DNA of 64,000 bases from Nereocystis luetkeana. Lineage: Eukaryota; Sar; Phaeophyceae; Laminariales; Laminariaceae. The stretch covers positions 6,327,324-6,391,323 of the forward strand of contig JARUPZ010000024.1 in assembly GCA_031213475.1 (NCBI GenBank), in the 5' to 3' direction. The notes under the pieces were generated by a model that saw only the letters and a list, made by a program, of their open reading frames with translations, ran no database searches and had not been told where the DNA came from. Below, piece after piece: positions 1 through 11,742 of this stretch (the first letter of the stretch is position 1; the number at the start of each line of letters is the position of its first letter). The translations under genes were made by a program, and so were the position numbers.

Positions 1-400
1 ATTGCTCTTTTTTCACTGCATGTCTGAGATTTTGTCGCTTTGACGGCACCCCAGACGGCAGGCGTGTTCCTCCCTGTGTTCATTACTACCGTGCGTTTCG
101 TACGGTGCAGGCAAAACATTCCAGGCAACAACCGCTGTAATCAGCAGTCAAGAGTTGGTTTGTTGTGGGAACAGGCGGAACTCTATGCTGTAGTTGAGAC
201 AATACCCGCGGCCATGTTGCTGTACTTCAGTTTGCACATTTGTTTCATTTTGTGTACGCATTGTTTTTCGTCTGATGTATTTATGGGTGGGAAGCGTCGT
301 GCGTCTCAGGCGAGTTTTAATATTCATTATTTTTGGGATCTTCCCAGTCCTCCGGCACCTTTGCGCGACCACCGACTGCCTGCTTTAGAGAGTAAAGTGA
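1..400 (+). repeat. Dispersed repeat D, copy 1
   Basis: About 400 bp match the reverse strand of 51650-52050, with stretches such as GTGCGTTTCGTACGGTGCAG and ACCCGCGGCCA conserved and an overall identity near 70% by eye. The copy runs off the left edge of the window. The minus strand carries the KGAGGLGRSQK reading. Confidence 0.7.
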
Positions 401-619
401 TGTCAACAACCCCAACAATGCATACCGTGCACAACCTGATTTTCTCCCGGCCATGGCAATCGATGGGCACGGCTCTCAATCGGTTGTGTGTCGGACAATG
501 TTCATCGATGGATACATTGCACGATCTTTTGCGGCCGTCCACTTCGATGCCGGGATGTGGTCGACTAGTTCCTGTGAAGGGCAAATGCTACGGATTGACA
601 GCTGGGTTTTACATATAGG

Positions 620-2440
620 CCGTGCGGTGATGCGCTGGCGCACTTCCTTTCTCTGGGGCTTCCGCGCAGCGCAGCATGTGCCGGAGCCATTGTGCGGCCT
701 GCTGCACCTTTGCTGTTTGGTTCCGCAAGGGTTTTCGCGGCGGTCGCAACACACTGTGCGACCCTCTGTTTTCTCTGTAGGCGAACAAAAGTGTTTTCGG
801 GTCCGTTTCTGACTTTGACGGCGAGACTTTGTCCCATCGTGCCCAAATACAACTGTTTCTTTCGAGAGTGTTTTATGTGGACGAGGAAGCTCGGGAGTTT
901 ACCCACGACCATTTAACCCTAGGTGATGTCGTTTCGTCTTTGTTCTCGTTTTTTGTTTTTCGCCTTCGTACCTTTTTTATTCTGCACCGGCCTTTTCAGC
1001 GCCTTTTACGCTCACAAGCAGGCAGTTGCTCGCCTACAACGAGAGGGCCAAACGGAGTGTGTAACACGCGCACTTCGAGTACATGAAGGCATTGTTTACT
1101 CATGTAAAGTTTAAATGTTGTACCAGGCGGCCCTCCGGGAAGGAGATCGCCCCGTGGGGCGCGACGCAAATACAACCGTAATTCACCCTACGCTACCCTC
1201 CCAATCCCTCTAATGCAACGGCTATAGACCATTTTTTTCACTCATAAATTGTGTTTGGGGATTGACAACATCTATGGGTAGGCACGTTAGACAGCTACTC
1301 GTGGTCAAAGTCATGTATGGATGTATTTTCCCCCTCGTCCACCGCCCAGGAAACAGACTACCGGGTATTGCTAATCGTGCTTATACTGTTGTCCGGGGTG
1401 TGAGTTGTAAGATATTTTTGCTTGATTGTTCACTTTTTTCGTTTCTTTGGTTTCATAGTACTAATCGTCTACAATACTATAGTGGAAGGCAGGGTTGATG
1501 GAAGAAAGGTACCCCTACCACAATACCCGTTTCTCCGATCGATCGCATGTAGAATGTGTCCTGTTCACAGTCCGTATAGTTAAAACGCGAAGCAAATCCC
1601 GGGTGTGAATGCTGTGTTTGTGGCACTCCCTAGAGCCATCGAAATATCATCATTTACGTATAGTGGTACAACCTACAGTCAAAATCTAGCAAAGGATAGT
1701 GAAACGGTTCACCCGGTTCGTGCCCTCTTTTCGCGCAGATCAATTCCATTCGTATCCTAGGCCGCCGAACTGGCAACCGGTAAAAACTGTTAAAGGCAGG
1801 GCTGACAATAGAAGGACGTGCTACGGGTTCCGGTCCGAGAGTGTCATAGGCGATAGGCCTTACACACCAGGTATAGACACACAAGAGGTGCAGGGTGCGT
1901 GTTCACTGAGAAGTAAATACATGAATTCGATGTTTTCCAAATGCACGTAACCGAACTGCAGTACCTGTCGGTACTGGTACTTTTTTTCTACCTCTGACTG
2001 GCGTTGGAATGACCCAAATACCTGCACCCTACCCCCCACGCTGGGATCTACTGTAGGTGGACACATTCAGCGCCTAGCCACTATTGGTAGGCACATCTAC
2101 TCGGAGCTGATTGGCGTGGGTTTTTTCGTGTTCTCGTCAGAATATTATGTGCGAAACTGAGGTGTATGTATGCCATAGTTTGGTTGGCTCAACGAGCGTA
2201 ACATGTGTACCAGGGTACTTTCAATACTTGAGTTGTCTTCTTATTCCGTGTTTCTTTATTTTTACCCCGATGTTTGTGATGTATGCACACCTGAGTTTGT
2301 ATCTGAGTAACAACGAAAGGTGCCCCTTTCTGTTTTCGTAAGATCAATGCGGGGTGTTAACGTTTGGGCTCGGCATGGGTTACCATATCCGATTGGACAA
2401 AGGGAGAAAACAATAGTTTACTCTAGACCGTCGCTCGTTG
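620..2440. other. Intergenic, no supported feature
   Basis: Overlapping short open frames on both strands, none with homology or clear codon bias. A minus-strand frame at 565-912 (115 codons, VAQCVATAAKTLAEPNSKG) is the most protein-like but falls within chance length. Confidence 0.5.
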
Positions 2441-2447
2441 TACATCA

Positions 2448-4292
2448 TTGACGCCCCGTTATGCCTGCCTGTGGTTGTGCTTGCTACGTGCCCAGGACTC
2501 TTGCGGCGAGTTTGTATTGTCCTTGTGCCCCTTTGATGTGGGCGACGGGTGTTCGTACGATCTGTGGAATGGCTACGCGCAGTATGACGTGGAACTGCCG
2601 AAGTCGATTGGAGTTTCCAGCGAGGGATATACCATCCTAGTAACGGACGCTGAGGACGATAACACCTTTGACTGCTCTGAGGAGTTCCGCCAAGTTTCTT
2701 CAGCCGACGCCCCTGGAGCAAGCGGTCTTTTTACACGGAGGAGCCCCGTTGGCGCGTTTTGGGACCAGCGGCATCTTCTTGAACCGGCAGGGAGGAAGGA
2801 ATACGTTCCCCGCACTATTTATGAGGCTGATTTCACGCAGGAGCCTGGTGAATGTGAGGTGGCTCTGCTGAACGTCGAACAATTGCGCGACCAGCCTGTC
2901 CGTTATATATCTGATATAGGCGGTAGCGCGTTGGGTTCGTGGAGGCTAGCTGACATCTTCGCGGGTGGGGATGTGTGCGGTGACTTGTCTGATCGTTCCA
3001 CGTCGCTCGCTGCGTTTGACTCCGCGTTCACCCGCCGGGATGGAATGGGTCTGGGAAACTTACTTTTCCGCGAAGTTGCACTCGAGGGCCGGCGCATTCC
3101 CGCCAGATCTTCGATTCAATCAAGTTTGTTGACGGCCCGAGTAGTCAGCAGCGTGGGCACACCTGGCTCAATTCTTCATGTTCTTCCCGCGACATTGTCC
3201 TATAACGGCCCATATTTCTCGGCGCACGTAAACATCCGTGAGTTGTGGTCTGTACCCCTGTTGTTTCACATCCCGTCATTGTGCCAAGGAGCCGACGTGA
3301 CTTTGGATTTCTACGCAGCCGCGGCCGTAGGCTACGTGACTAGGGTTGGGGGAGGTATAGGCAACGATGCCTCTACCAACATTACTTCAGGATCTCGTGA
3401 GTACAGGACTTCGATATCTATGGTAGACCTCGATGACGAAGCGTTCGAAGAATTACTGGTGAACCAAATATTTTGTGACCTGGTTGAGCAGCCTTGGGAC
3501 AGTCCAGCAGGATGGGCTACGTGTTCCGACGGCACCAGGTACGTCAACACGTCGGTGTGGGTTGGTGAATGCGAGGTGCTTGTCTCTCCGGCCAGGTGGA
3601 TTTCAATCGGAAATTACACCGACCAAACGACGGATGGATTCATCGCGAGAGTCTCGCGGTGGTACGAACAGGCCAACTTCCACGTGTTGTCCATATTACA
3701 TTTGAATCACGAAGCTGAAAATGCCATGGTCACGGCTACAGGCCCTTACCAAGTTTCCACCACGCAGATAGGTCTTCCTCTCGATATGGCTAACGATAGC
3801 ACGGAGTGGATCCTAGTTCTGATAGTGGCTGTCGAATCGGTTTTTGTCGCGGTGGCCTTAGCAGTCTCCTCTGGGTTTGATCATTTGGGGCAAGAGCGGA
3901 GCAACCGGTCGCTTAGGGTCTCACGGGCGGAAGTTGTTGCGATCGCTGGGAAGATTGTCTCTGTTATAATTCTTCTGATGTTGGGCCTGATTCCGGTGTT
4001 GATTGCGCGTGACTCCGAGCTCAACGCTGACAACATGGCCCACACTGATGTGTACTCGCACCATACGGAAATAATGATTTGTTATCCTGTTGCGTGGATT
4101 TCGAATGACGACACGGAGTGGTGTGTGACTACGCGTGTATCGAGCCACTCTCTGCTGGTGCGGTCATACTCAACGACCTTCCTCGGCAGGTATAATATGC
4201 TGGTGGTGGCGTCAATTGTCGTAGGTGCTGTGGCACTTGTTTCCTACGGTACCCTCAGTGCTCGGACGGTCATTGTAGGACGTACAGTGTAG
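2448..4292 (+). CDS. Unrecognised multi-pass membrane glycoprotein, 614 aa
   Basis: This is one open frame of 614 codons, far beyond the roughly 175-195 expected by chance here, so it is almost certainly coding. No family was recognised. Residues 17-450 look extracellular: about a dozen cysteines and NxS/T sites around residues 311, 367, 389 and 450. Three hydrophobic stretches follow near residues 454-475, 496-519 and 583-603, with an RSNRSLRVSRAE loop between the first two, so the protein probably sits in the cell surface or endomembranes. The first ATG gives a weak signal peptide (CLWLCLL). A good 3' splice site (GCCCAG before GACTCTTGC, exon from 2498) allows this to be an internal exon whose leader lies upstream. 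A CAG-GTATAA donor at 4189/4190 could also join the 4445-4553 exon, replacing the third hydrophobic stretch. Coding is certain; ends and function are not. Confidence 0.8.
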   Translation: MTPRYACLWLCLLRAQDSCGEFVLSLCPFDVGDGCSYDLWNGYAQYDVELPKSIGVSSEGYTILVTDAEDDNTFDCSEEFRQVSSADAPGASGLFTRRSPVGAFWDQRHLLEPAGRKEYVPRTIYEADFTQEPGECEVALLNVEQLRDQPVRYISDIGGSALGSWRLADIFAGGDVCGDLSDRSTSLAAFDSAFTRRDGMGLGNLLFREVALEGRRIPARSSIQSSLLTARVVSSVGTPGSILHVLPATLSYNGPYFSAHVNIRELWSVPLLFHIPSLCQGADVTLDFYAAAAVGYVTRVGGGIGNDASTNITSGSREYRTSISMVDLDDEAFEELLVNQIFCDLVEQPWDSPAGWATCSDGTRYVNTSVWVGECEVLVSPARWISIGNYTDQTTDGFIARVSRWYEQANFHVLSILHLNHEAENAMVTATGPYQVSTTQIGLPLDMANDSTEWILVLIVAVESVFVAVALAVSSGFDHLGQERSNRSLRVSRAEVVAIAGKIVSVIILLMLGLIPVLIARDSELNADNMAHTDVYSHHTEIMICYPVAWISNDDTEWCVTTRVSSHSLLVRSYSTTFLGRYNMLVVASIVVGAVALVSYGTLSARTVIVGRTV

Positions 4293-4444
4293 AATGGAGG
4301 TAACATGGGTTTGAAGTGGAGATGTATAGTACGTACACACCACCAAAACCAAGAGCACCTATGTTGACAACTTGTGATTCGCAGAGACTATTTTAGTTCA
4401 GGAGCCTTTGTGCTGAAGTAGGTGGAAAAACTCTCTGTTTCCAG

Positions 4445-4553
4445 AGTGGATTTAGTCGGCGTGGGCCAACACTTCGCTGTAACGAGGTGTCTTCTTCTGC
4501 ATGGTGAAAAATGCTCCTCGATGATCCTAAGAGCTATACAATCGTATGGACAG
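4445..4553 (+). CDS. Candidate exon downstream of the 614-aa gene
   Basis: A 109-bp segment bounded by a pyrimidine-rich acceptor (CTCTGTTTCCAG) and a near-consensus donor (CAG-GTAAGTG). It is open in one phase and gives 36 codons beginning VDLVGVGQHF and ending RAIQSYGQ. Its start phase matches the possible donor at 4189/4190 in the 614-aa gene, so it may be an alternative 3' exon of that gene. No homology supports it; the evidence is splice signal and phase only. Confidence 0.3.
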
Positions 4554-6601
4554 GTAAGTGTGTGGGTCTCATTCAGTCCGCATATTGAGGGATGAAGCAC
4601 AGCACACAACTATGCGCAGGTGTCAACTCGTGCCTACTGTAGATTACATAGATAACACTCTGATATTTATTTGGCGGTCCTGGAGGTGATACGAACGTCG
4701 GTAGTGATGTTGTACCTGAGGACGGTCAGCTCAGAAAAGAACGGGGCGTGCGGGACGCGTCCTTCGGATGTCCCGAAGCTGGTGGACCCGGGTTGGCGAT
4801 GCCGCGAGGTTACGGACAAGCGCCGCGGACCATTCTCAGAGTCGTCACTGACTGGAGTATTTCGCTTGATGGTGGCACCTATTCTGGTTTCCTGATTCTT
4901 ACTGATATATTGATGACGAGTAGAAGCATCGCCTGTGCGACAAACTCCACCGCTCGTTCGCGGTGTCGCAACAATGCCGGACGCACCTGCTCGGCCGTAC
5001 CTGCTTCGCTGCTCCGCTCACAACGGGTAACCAACGCTTCTACACCAAACGCAGCAACTGAAATGCATGCATTGCCCACGGACAGAAAAGGTGCACCGCG
5101 GGTGTCAAATATGAGTTTGTCGGACAACGTGATGCCTTACCTCGTATGGACGGCCGCATATGAGCTACGATTCCACGTTGACGGCATAATTTTCCTACTA
5201 TAGGATATAAGGTAATACCAGGTGACCGGCAGTGATGTGTCGTTTGACGTGTGGATATAATTCCTCTAGACTGGCATCTGTTGTACTGACTATCGAGACC
5301 ATGCCCACGAAGCAGACACATTTCTGTCGGAGGTCGGGAACACCAAGTGTTTTCTCACAACGTTTGAAACGGTATTTGTATGAGTCCACACAGATTTCAT
5401 ATCAACGACCGCCTTGTACAGACCATGACACTTCGCCAACCGGCACCCTCCGCCACGTACCCTGCCAGTTTGCCACCCGCTCCGTACAAAGCTAGAGCAC
5501 GGTGCCGCGAGTGAAACAAACGCAAGGATGTCTGGCACGGTGCGGAAGCCACCCCCATGCTCATTGTCGCGTTTAGGTAACTCGGGCGAGTGGCCTCGTA
5601 CCTCGCTGATAATGTATCACTAAACACGTGATACGAGAGGGGGTAGCACTTCCCTGCCGAAATAGTTCTGACTGGTGGGGCGTTTTCGCTGAGGTGGGGA
5701 ACTACGCAAAATCGTTTTGTTTCGACAGCCGTAAATAAATCGGTGTAGGCCTGGGCCATGGGAATGCTCGTCGAGCCGAGCGTACTACATTCGATATATT
5801 TGTGCGTTTTACAGAGCTCCTCAGGTGGAGATCCCCATTAAAATAGCAGATGGCCCCGGGCCGTAGCACACATAACTACTCTGTTTGGCGCAGCTTAACA
5901 AGCCAGCCCTTTGCGGTGTATGAAGCTAGGGCGAACAACTAAAATTTGGGTAGCCATTCGGCCGAATGGTTCTGATCCTCCTTGGGTCGAAGAGAAGGTG
6001 AACGTGAATTTGGGCCCCCGAGGTTCACCTCGGGGTCACATCTAAGGTACGAGGCCTGGAGGATGAGGCTCCTGTAAGAGGTGTATCAGACCTCCATTAT
6101 CAGAATACACTACGTGGTCCAATTGTGCGTGCTGTTTTTTACGTTTGAATTTTCGCAAACAGCAAGTATCTACCCCTCGTTCGCCTCCTCGCGGTCTGGT
6201 TGCATGAACGCGGTGAGGTCATACATGACATGAAGGACGGGAGTATGTGGAGAGCTGTGTCTCTGGAACCTGACCATCACGCTTTGCGATGGTTCATAGT
6301 TCGACACAATCTCAGGTTCTACTTATTATAGAATAGAGAAAGCTTAACTATTCTATCGCATTTTGGCCGCTAGCCCCCCCCCCCCCCCCGGCTCGCTACA
6401 CTCATGATCGACAATATCGTAGGTGTCTATACGCAACACAGAATATGATCTCCCGTCGGATTATGTGTGCGTGTGTCTCGAGCTTTGGGTATTTACCACC
6501 GATATGTGATGTTGCAAGCCCCCAGCCGCGTTTTGGGCTTTGAGCCACGTGCGAGCCTCACGGCCGCGAAACTGATCGCGGGTGTTTACGCGATGTGTAC
6601 G
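4554..6601. other. Downstream of the 614-aa gene, coding unclear
   Basis: Open frames occur on both strands (4748-5203 +, 5397-5759 -), and several look protein-like, including a possible + exon 5270-5377 (TGICCTDYRDHAHEADTFLS). They contradict each other and none has a homologue here. Poly-C at 6374. Confidence 0.4.
6374..6389. repeat. Poly-C, 16 bases
   Basis: Homopolymer run. Confidence 0.95.
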
Positions 6602-6852
6602 GACGCGTTCTACGACGGAGGTAGCACATTTCGGCTATTGTTGTTTGTGAATGACGGGCTCCCTAACCCGAAATCGCCGCAATGCCAACTTTGTTTCGAA
6701 AAATAAGGTTTTTGTATAGTTGGGTCATGGGATTATTCACCGGGCTGCAATTTGCGTTTGGCTGATGTCATGTTTCGGGTGAGGTATGGAGCTCCCTATG
6801 GGAGGAGCCTCGAAAACCTCAAGGCGAACCACTGTCATCGTAGGACGCCTCT
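6602..6852 (+). mobile_element. MITE-C copy 1
   Basis: About 250 bp with imperfect terminal inverted repeats (GCGTTCTACGACGGAGGT and, at the other end, CGTAGGACGCCTC). The inner sequence (AATGACGGG, TTTCGGGTGAGGTATGGA) is shared with copies 2 and 3. Non-coding; likely a non-autonomous DNA transposon. Confidence 0.78.
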
Positions 6853-8081
6853 ACGCCAAGAGCTAGACTGATGAAAAGACCTCCGGCATGGGAATATCGA
6901 CGAATGACGGCTGCCGTAGAGAACGGTGAGTGTGGCGGAACATAAACTACACAAAGTTTTCGAACCAGCAGCACACTATCATATGTTTATCCAACGTTTC
7001 CCCAGACGAAACTAGGTCTCCGAGCACAATATCAAGAACCAATCGCCTATGCGTCGAGGACAACGGATATATATGAGGGAAGCAAGCGTTTGTCCCGCGG
7101 CATAAGGGCGATGCCAACTACAGCAGGTCGCTCGGGGAACGAAACTCATCAACCGACGGAGGAAGGAGGGAAGCGAGGAAGGAACGCCAAAAAATGATTT
7201 CACGATCCGTATTTCCGCTCGACCTCTAAAATGAAGCACCTTCACATCTGTGTGATACGCGTGCGTTGCGGTGCCGACGATAACATCAGGTATAACACTT
7301 ACTATACGCCGTGTGTCGCCCAATACCACGAGCATGGCTGCGCAAAGTGCGTTTACCGAGACGTGTCGCTGTCGCGACAATATAATCCAACCTGAAAGTT
7401 GTTCTTACGTCCATGTCGGGTTGCAGATGGGAATAGCAACCTTGCGATCCTCATTTATCTGCGTATCGACATTACCAACTGTATTGTACACCCCAAACCA
7501 ATTACTACCTGCACGATCACGCGCAAGTCAAACCATTGGTTTTCTACGATTTCTTCCAGATTTCAGACACAAATCGCACTTGGAGAACCGACGGGTGCTT
7601 GGTTGTGCAGTACGTAGTGAGTATTTGCACTCTAATCCCGACACAAGCCCCGCCTCCCCTCACCCGCCCAGTATCGTACATCGCACGCGGTAATCGATTG
7701 CACACAGAACGGATGCCCCCACGGCAGCTGAACAAAGCTCGGATGTCACGCTAGGTCTGCCGGGTGATTCGGGTCTATTACGTTCCGTACGCGTACCATC
7801 CCGGATATATATCACAAAGTAAGTGCGGTGCGAATCCACCGCCTCACATGGTATGCAGCCTGTAGATTATTCCGATGGACAAGTAGTACATTCCTGTCGA
7901 CACGGTACCGCCCCTGGCACTCTTTCTGGCAAGGAGGTTGCCCCATTGTGTTGTTGGCGGGGTAACATCCCGCCAATTAAAGAGGCGAAACTAGTAATGC
8001 GGCAGATATCCAGCGTTATGAACGAACGCCCACATAGGCTTGTGGTCGGACGTTTCATAGACAACGTACGCTAAAAATCTA
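6853..8081. other. Intergenic, nothing firm
   Basis: One possible minus-strand short exon near 7310-7376 (ALCAAMLVVLGDTRRI before GTAAGTG). Otherwise nothing seen. Confidence 0.4.
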
Positions 8082-8107
8082 CCCCCCCCCCCCCCCCCCC
8101 CCCCCCC
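8082..8107. repeat. Poly-C, 26 bases
   Basis: Longest C-run in the window; length is likely unstable. Confidence 0.95.
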
Positions 8108-8109
8108 GC

Positions 8110-8312
8110 CCCCTCCGGCGCCGTCTTCGATAGAACAACCCCTATCAATAGTCAAGCACACCGCAGATATCATACAGGCTTGTGCCATCATCTCGTCGGG
8201 TGAAACGCCCCTCGCCGTCTTCTCCCCAATGCGCACCTCCGTTCCTCTGTCCTTCGCTAGAGCTTGTAGTCGTTGTTCTCGATCTTTCAGTATGGCGTCA
8301 GTTTATCCATCC
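8110..8312 (-). CDS. Weak candidate exon, coiled-coil-like, next to a poly-G run
   Basis: The minus strand reads DAILKDREQRLQALAKDRG, TEVRIGEKTARGVSPDEMMA and CLTIDRGCSIEDG before running into the 26-base homopolymer. First positions are purine-rich. The charged heptad-like start suggests a coiled coil. Chance cannot be excluded. Confidence 0.22.
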
Positions 8313-8467
8313 CCGTTGGTATTAAGCAGAGGTTTAGACAGGGAACACGCTGCGTCCACGCCCATCTCCTGTGACGGCACATTCTTGGCTGAAGTGCAGC
8401 GAGAGAAGGCGGGTAGCAGGGGATATGGGGCAATGGTTCCTCTGCGAATTTCATCGGCCATTCTGTC

Positions 8468-8577
8468 CTATTACGGGAAACCATAGTTAATAGTACCTAC
8501 GGTATACACAATATATATATATATACATATTTTTACCAACAATATTTGGTCCTATTAACTATGGCCCCCCGTAATAG
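8468..8577 (+). mobile_element. MITE-A copy 1
   Basis: Short palindromic element with ends TATTACGGG and CCCCCCGTAATAG. The left terminal repeat is altered (GGGAAACC) and the centre is expanded by TA dinucleotides. Terminal repeats of about 27 bp and TA at both borders fit a Tc1/mariner-derived (Stowaway-like) MITE. Confidence 0.85.
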
Positions 8578-8624
8578 GAGTTGACGTTGCGTCTTCACCC
8601 GCTTGACACTTGGCACTGATAATG

Positions 8625-8900
8625 TCAACTCAATAATTTGGGGCAGGCTCAAACCTTCCACGGTAACTAATCCCCACATTCGGTTCAACCGTTGTGCCTA
8701 TCATCCATGGTTATTCGCGAGTGAGTCTGCAAGTTTCTCTCCCATTTGTTTTTTTGCAAAAAAATGGGCCGTGCCTGACTCGACGGCTTTGGATCTCCAT
8801 TGTGAGCTAAAATAAAAAATCGTCCATGGCATCGTGCGATCGTTGACATCCTTGGTTGTTTGTGTTCTACTTGTGAAACAGACAGCAGCAAGGCCCCCTA
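8625..8900. repeat. Diverged tandem duplication, unit 1
   Basis: Matches 8970-9245 at an offset of about 335-349 bp (shared TAATCCCCAC, TCTGCAAG-TTCTCT, GTTCTACT). Identity is perhaps 65%. Confidence 0.6.
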
Positions 8901-8969
8901 CTCATCGTAGCAGCTTCAGTCCTAGCAGCCGACGGCGCGTCGTCACCCGGCAAACGAACCTGGTATAAT

Positions 8970-9245
8970 AGAGGATATGAAATGCTTGGGGCTGGCTCAA
9001 GCATTGCATGGCGACTAATAATCCCCACCTTCTACTCGATTCTTTTATGTCTACCCGTCCACGGCTATTTGCAAGTCTGCAAGCTTCTCTTTGATCATGA
9101 GACGAAAGTGGCCATGCTCGGCTCGATGGTTCTGAGTGTCCCTCGTAGGCTAGATACAATGACATCGCGCAATTAATTGTGGACACCCTTGATTTGAGTT
9201 CTACTCGTTATACAGGCAGCAGTAGTAGCCCCCCATCTTCGAGCC
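8970..9245. repeat. Diverged tandem duplication, unit 2
   Basis: Partner of 8625-8900; GGCTCAAGCATTGCATGGCG here against GGCTCAAACCTTCCACGGTA there. Confidence 0.6.
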
Positions 9246-9536
9246 GCACAGCCCTGCTTTCGGCCATGCCCGGATACGATACATCTCGCACATCCCGACC
9301 TAAAAATATTCTTTATTTTTAGACTTACGGTATATAGGAACGCGCTGGACCAGGACGACCATACACCGCACATAGATCGAGGAGGATCGTGTTTCAACCT
9401 TCTTCTCGTACAACACCTCAACAGTGAACTAAACCTTCGGTTCGGTTTCTAAACCTCACTCAGCCAATTTAACGGTTTGGATGGGTGTGCTGGATTTTTT
9501 TTTTTATCCTCCGGCGGATTGGTAAAAAAACAAGCC

Positions 9537-9631
9537 TAACCCTTTTAGAACCGCGGTCCCGTTTTGGGCACAAACTACTTGAAATTTGACTGGTTTCTCC
9601 CCAAAACGGGACTGCGGTTCTAAAAGGGTTA
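9537..9631. mobile_element. MITE-B copy 1
   Basis: Palindrome of about 95 bp: TAACCCTTTTAGAACCGCGG on the left is matched by CTGCGGTTCTAAAAGGGTTA on the right, around TACTTGAAATTT. Non-coding, transposon-like foldback. Confidence 0.8.
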
Positions 9632-9925
9632 AGCTCACCACACTTTGGGTGTGCTGGAATAACTACGGGCCTCCACCTCATGCCTGACGTATGGGTCTTA
9701 TTTAGGTAGACACACCCGTTGTTCTAGGCGCGATAGGGACTTGCTGCTCCCGACGAGTAGAACAAGCCAAACCCAGCTTTATTCGGCACGTACTACCCGG
9801 TAAAATGTTTTGAGCCGGATATAGAACACCATCGCCTACTACTGCGGCGGAAGCGCTCCAACGGTATCTGGGTAGCACTTTTCCGATCAACGATTTCTGA
9901 CCTTTTGAGCTCCTCAAGTGAGCAA

Positions 9926-10042
9926 CTATTACGGGGGACCATAGTGAATAGGGCCTATGGTATACATAAACACCTACTTCATATATATTTAACCATTATT
10001 ACTAACAATGTTTATTCCTATTGACTATGGTCCCCCGTAATA
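9926..10042 (+). mobile_element. MITE-A copy 2
   Basis: Ends CTATTACGGGGGACC and GGTCCCCCGTAATA, with TA borders. Slightly diverged centre. Copy 3 follows 207 bp later in the same orientation. Confidence 0.9.
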
Positions 10043-10249
10043 ATAGTATACGTGGTACCAGCTAGTACGATACTTGTACTTTTCTAGTAGGAAGGGCTTA
10101 GACCTACCGTAGCGCATACCAGGTATATATATATCCAGTTCGGGGTGAGCTAAAAAGATTCTTCGTGTTTAGGGCGAGATGTTGAGCTCCCCATCAACGA
10201 ACGTTGTATAATAAACCCTACCGCGGCATTGCCCCCTTCCTGAGCCCCC

Positions 10250-10360
10250 CTATTACGGGGGGCCATAGTTAATAGGACCTATGGTATACATAAAAACCTA
10301 TATATTTCACCATTTTTACTAACAATATTTGGTCCTATTAACTATGGTCCCCCGTAATAG
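10250..10360 (+). mobile_element. MITE-A copy 3
   Basis: Nearly intact: 26-27 bp terminal repeats (ACGGGGGGCCATAGTTAATA against its complement) around a short AT-rich centre. Confidence 0.9.
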
Positions 10361-11108
10361 CTACCAGGGTATGGTGGTTTCTCCAGAGTGTCCCCAAACA
10401 TTTCCGCGTGAGCCATACCCTCATGAATGTCGTCAGGGCGTATTGAAGTGGGATGTTTGGGCGTCGTGTTCACCATTACTTCTTAAAACGAACCCAGCCC
10501 ATCCACCTTGCAGTGTTGATATTTGTGTTGATCCTCTGACCGACACACTAGGCTCACCAACACACTAGGATCACCAACACTGAAGCTGTACCTAGCGTTT
10601 ATTTTGACGGTAAGTGCCAGCTTGTTGTTGCATGTAGCAGACGAAGCCGTTTGCCAGACCGTCCAAACGAAACTACATTGCATATAATCTTAAAGAATTT
10701 CGCTCACTGTTAACTGTACCTTGCTTCCACAATTTCATAGAATGCCCCGTGTTTTGTGAGTATTTAAGTAACATTGCAATTATTGCACGAAAAGAAGAGA
10801 CACAGTACTTTGTGCCAGGCCAAGTACCAACTCTATTTATTTACCGTATACCAGGTTCAAAATATCCGCATTGTATTTCAGATTCGCAGAGCCTCCACAC
10901 AAGGCCTTTCCACCCCCCTGGCGTTAGCTTGCTTGGTTTTGAAGATGTTGCAACTCCACGCGCTTACTTTCAGCACAAACAAACGCGCACAGGAGGTTCA
11001 AGCCAGCTGCCGTTGGGAATAACTCCACATCTCAGCATCTCGGCAAAGTGCGAGTCCCCTCGCGATCACACCAGATTCACTGAGCTACGATCGAGCCCAC
11101 GAGTTCGA

Positions 11109-11227
11109 CTATTACGGGGGACCACAATAAATAGGACCTATTTATTGTAAACACAAAAACCTACATTTTTCCATTTTTTTACCAACAGTGTTTATTTGGT
11201 CCTTTTAACTATGGTCCCCCGTAATAG
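11109..11227 (+). mobile_element. MITE-A copy 4
   Basis: Ends intact, inner parts diverged (ACCACAATAAATAGG on the left). It lies about 520 bp from the decayed cysteine exon. Confidence 0.85.
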
Positions 11228-11407
11228 TTTGTGGAACAACTAGCGATTACTTGGGTCCCACGGTCCGGTGACCAATAAAAAAGCCAGGTCCCACACCCCA
11301 TACCAATGAACGTGGCGATTCGCGTGCCCTCGTTCTCGCCCGGGTTGGCCTGGAGCTCCCATGTATGTATGTGCCACTCAACCGCTTCCCAGGCCTTTCT
11401 TTCACAG

Positions 11408-11604
11408 GGTCTTGTCCTCGCGCCCACTCAACCTTGACGATCTTGAACCTCATGCACGCCCACGGGCTGCACGAATTATTTACCGTGGTGGGGGAAGTGG
11501 AAACGACATTTACAACGATGTCGTCTGTGATGGAGTCGGATCCCGCTGAGGGCAATGAAGGCGAGGGGCACAGTCACGATTCGGTGCAGTCAGTGCGCAG
11601 CTGA
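11408..11604 (+). CDS. Candidate terminal exon with acidic tail
   Basis: A strong acceptor (GGCCTTTCTTTCACAG) opens a frame of about 65 codons, including LNLMHAHGLHELFTVVGEVE, MESDPAEGNEGEGHSHDS and a final VRS-TGA. Codon positions are about 60/45/71% G+C, as expected for coding. The opposite strand is also open over part of it, so strand is not certain. No family recognised. Confidence 0.33.
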
Positions 11605-11645
11605 ATGGGTGCGAGGGCAACCAGTTCAAAGCAAGAGTCTTGAGT

Positions 11646-11666
11646 GGGGGGGGGGGGGGGGGGGGG
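11646..11666. repeat. Poly-G, 21 bases
   Basis: Homopolymer run about 40 bp after the 11408-11604 candidate exon. Confidence 0.95.
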
Positions 11667-11742
11667 CATTTTGAAAAAATCACAACGCTTTTTTTGACGC
11701 GCTAACTTATACCGAACCAGTAGTAACGGTTATTACACGTTC

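Noticed and set aside
40-618. 192-codon open frame on the + strand
   Set aside because: Length is what chance gives for the longest frame in 64 kb; composition is not protein-like and it lies across repeat D.
4674-5759. Minus-strand coding region related to the 614-aa protein
   Set aside because: Three frames were needed and the + strand is equally open; similarity was only in hydrophobic pattern.
6549-6598. Short match to the reverse strand of 12062-12110 (LTAAKLIAGVY against LTAKLFIGVY)
   Set aside because: Only about 45 bp, no wider similarity and no consistent element border.
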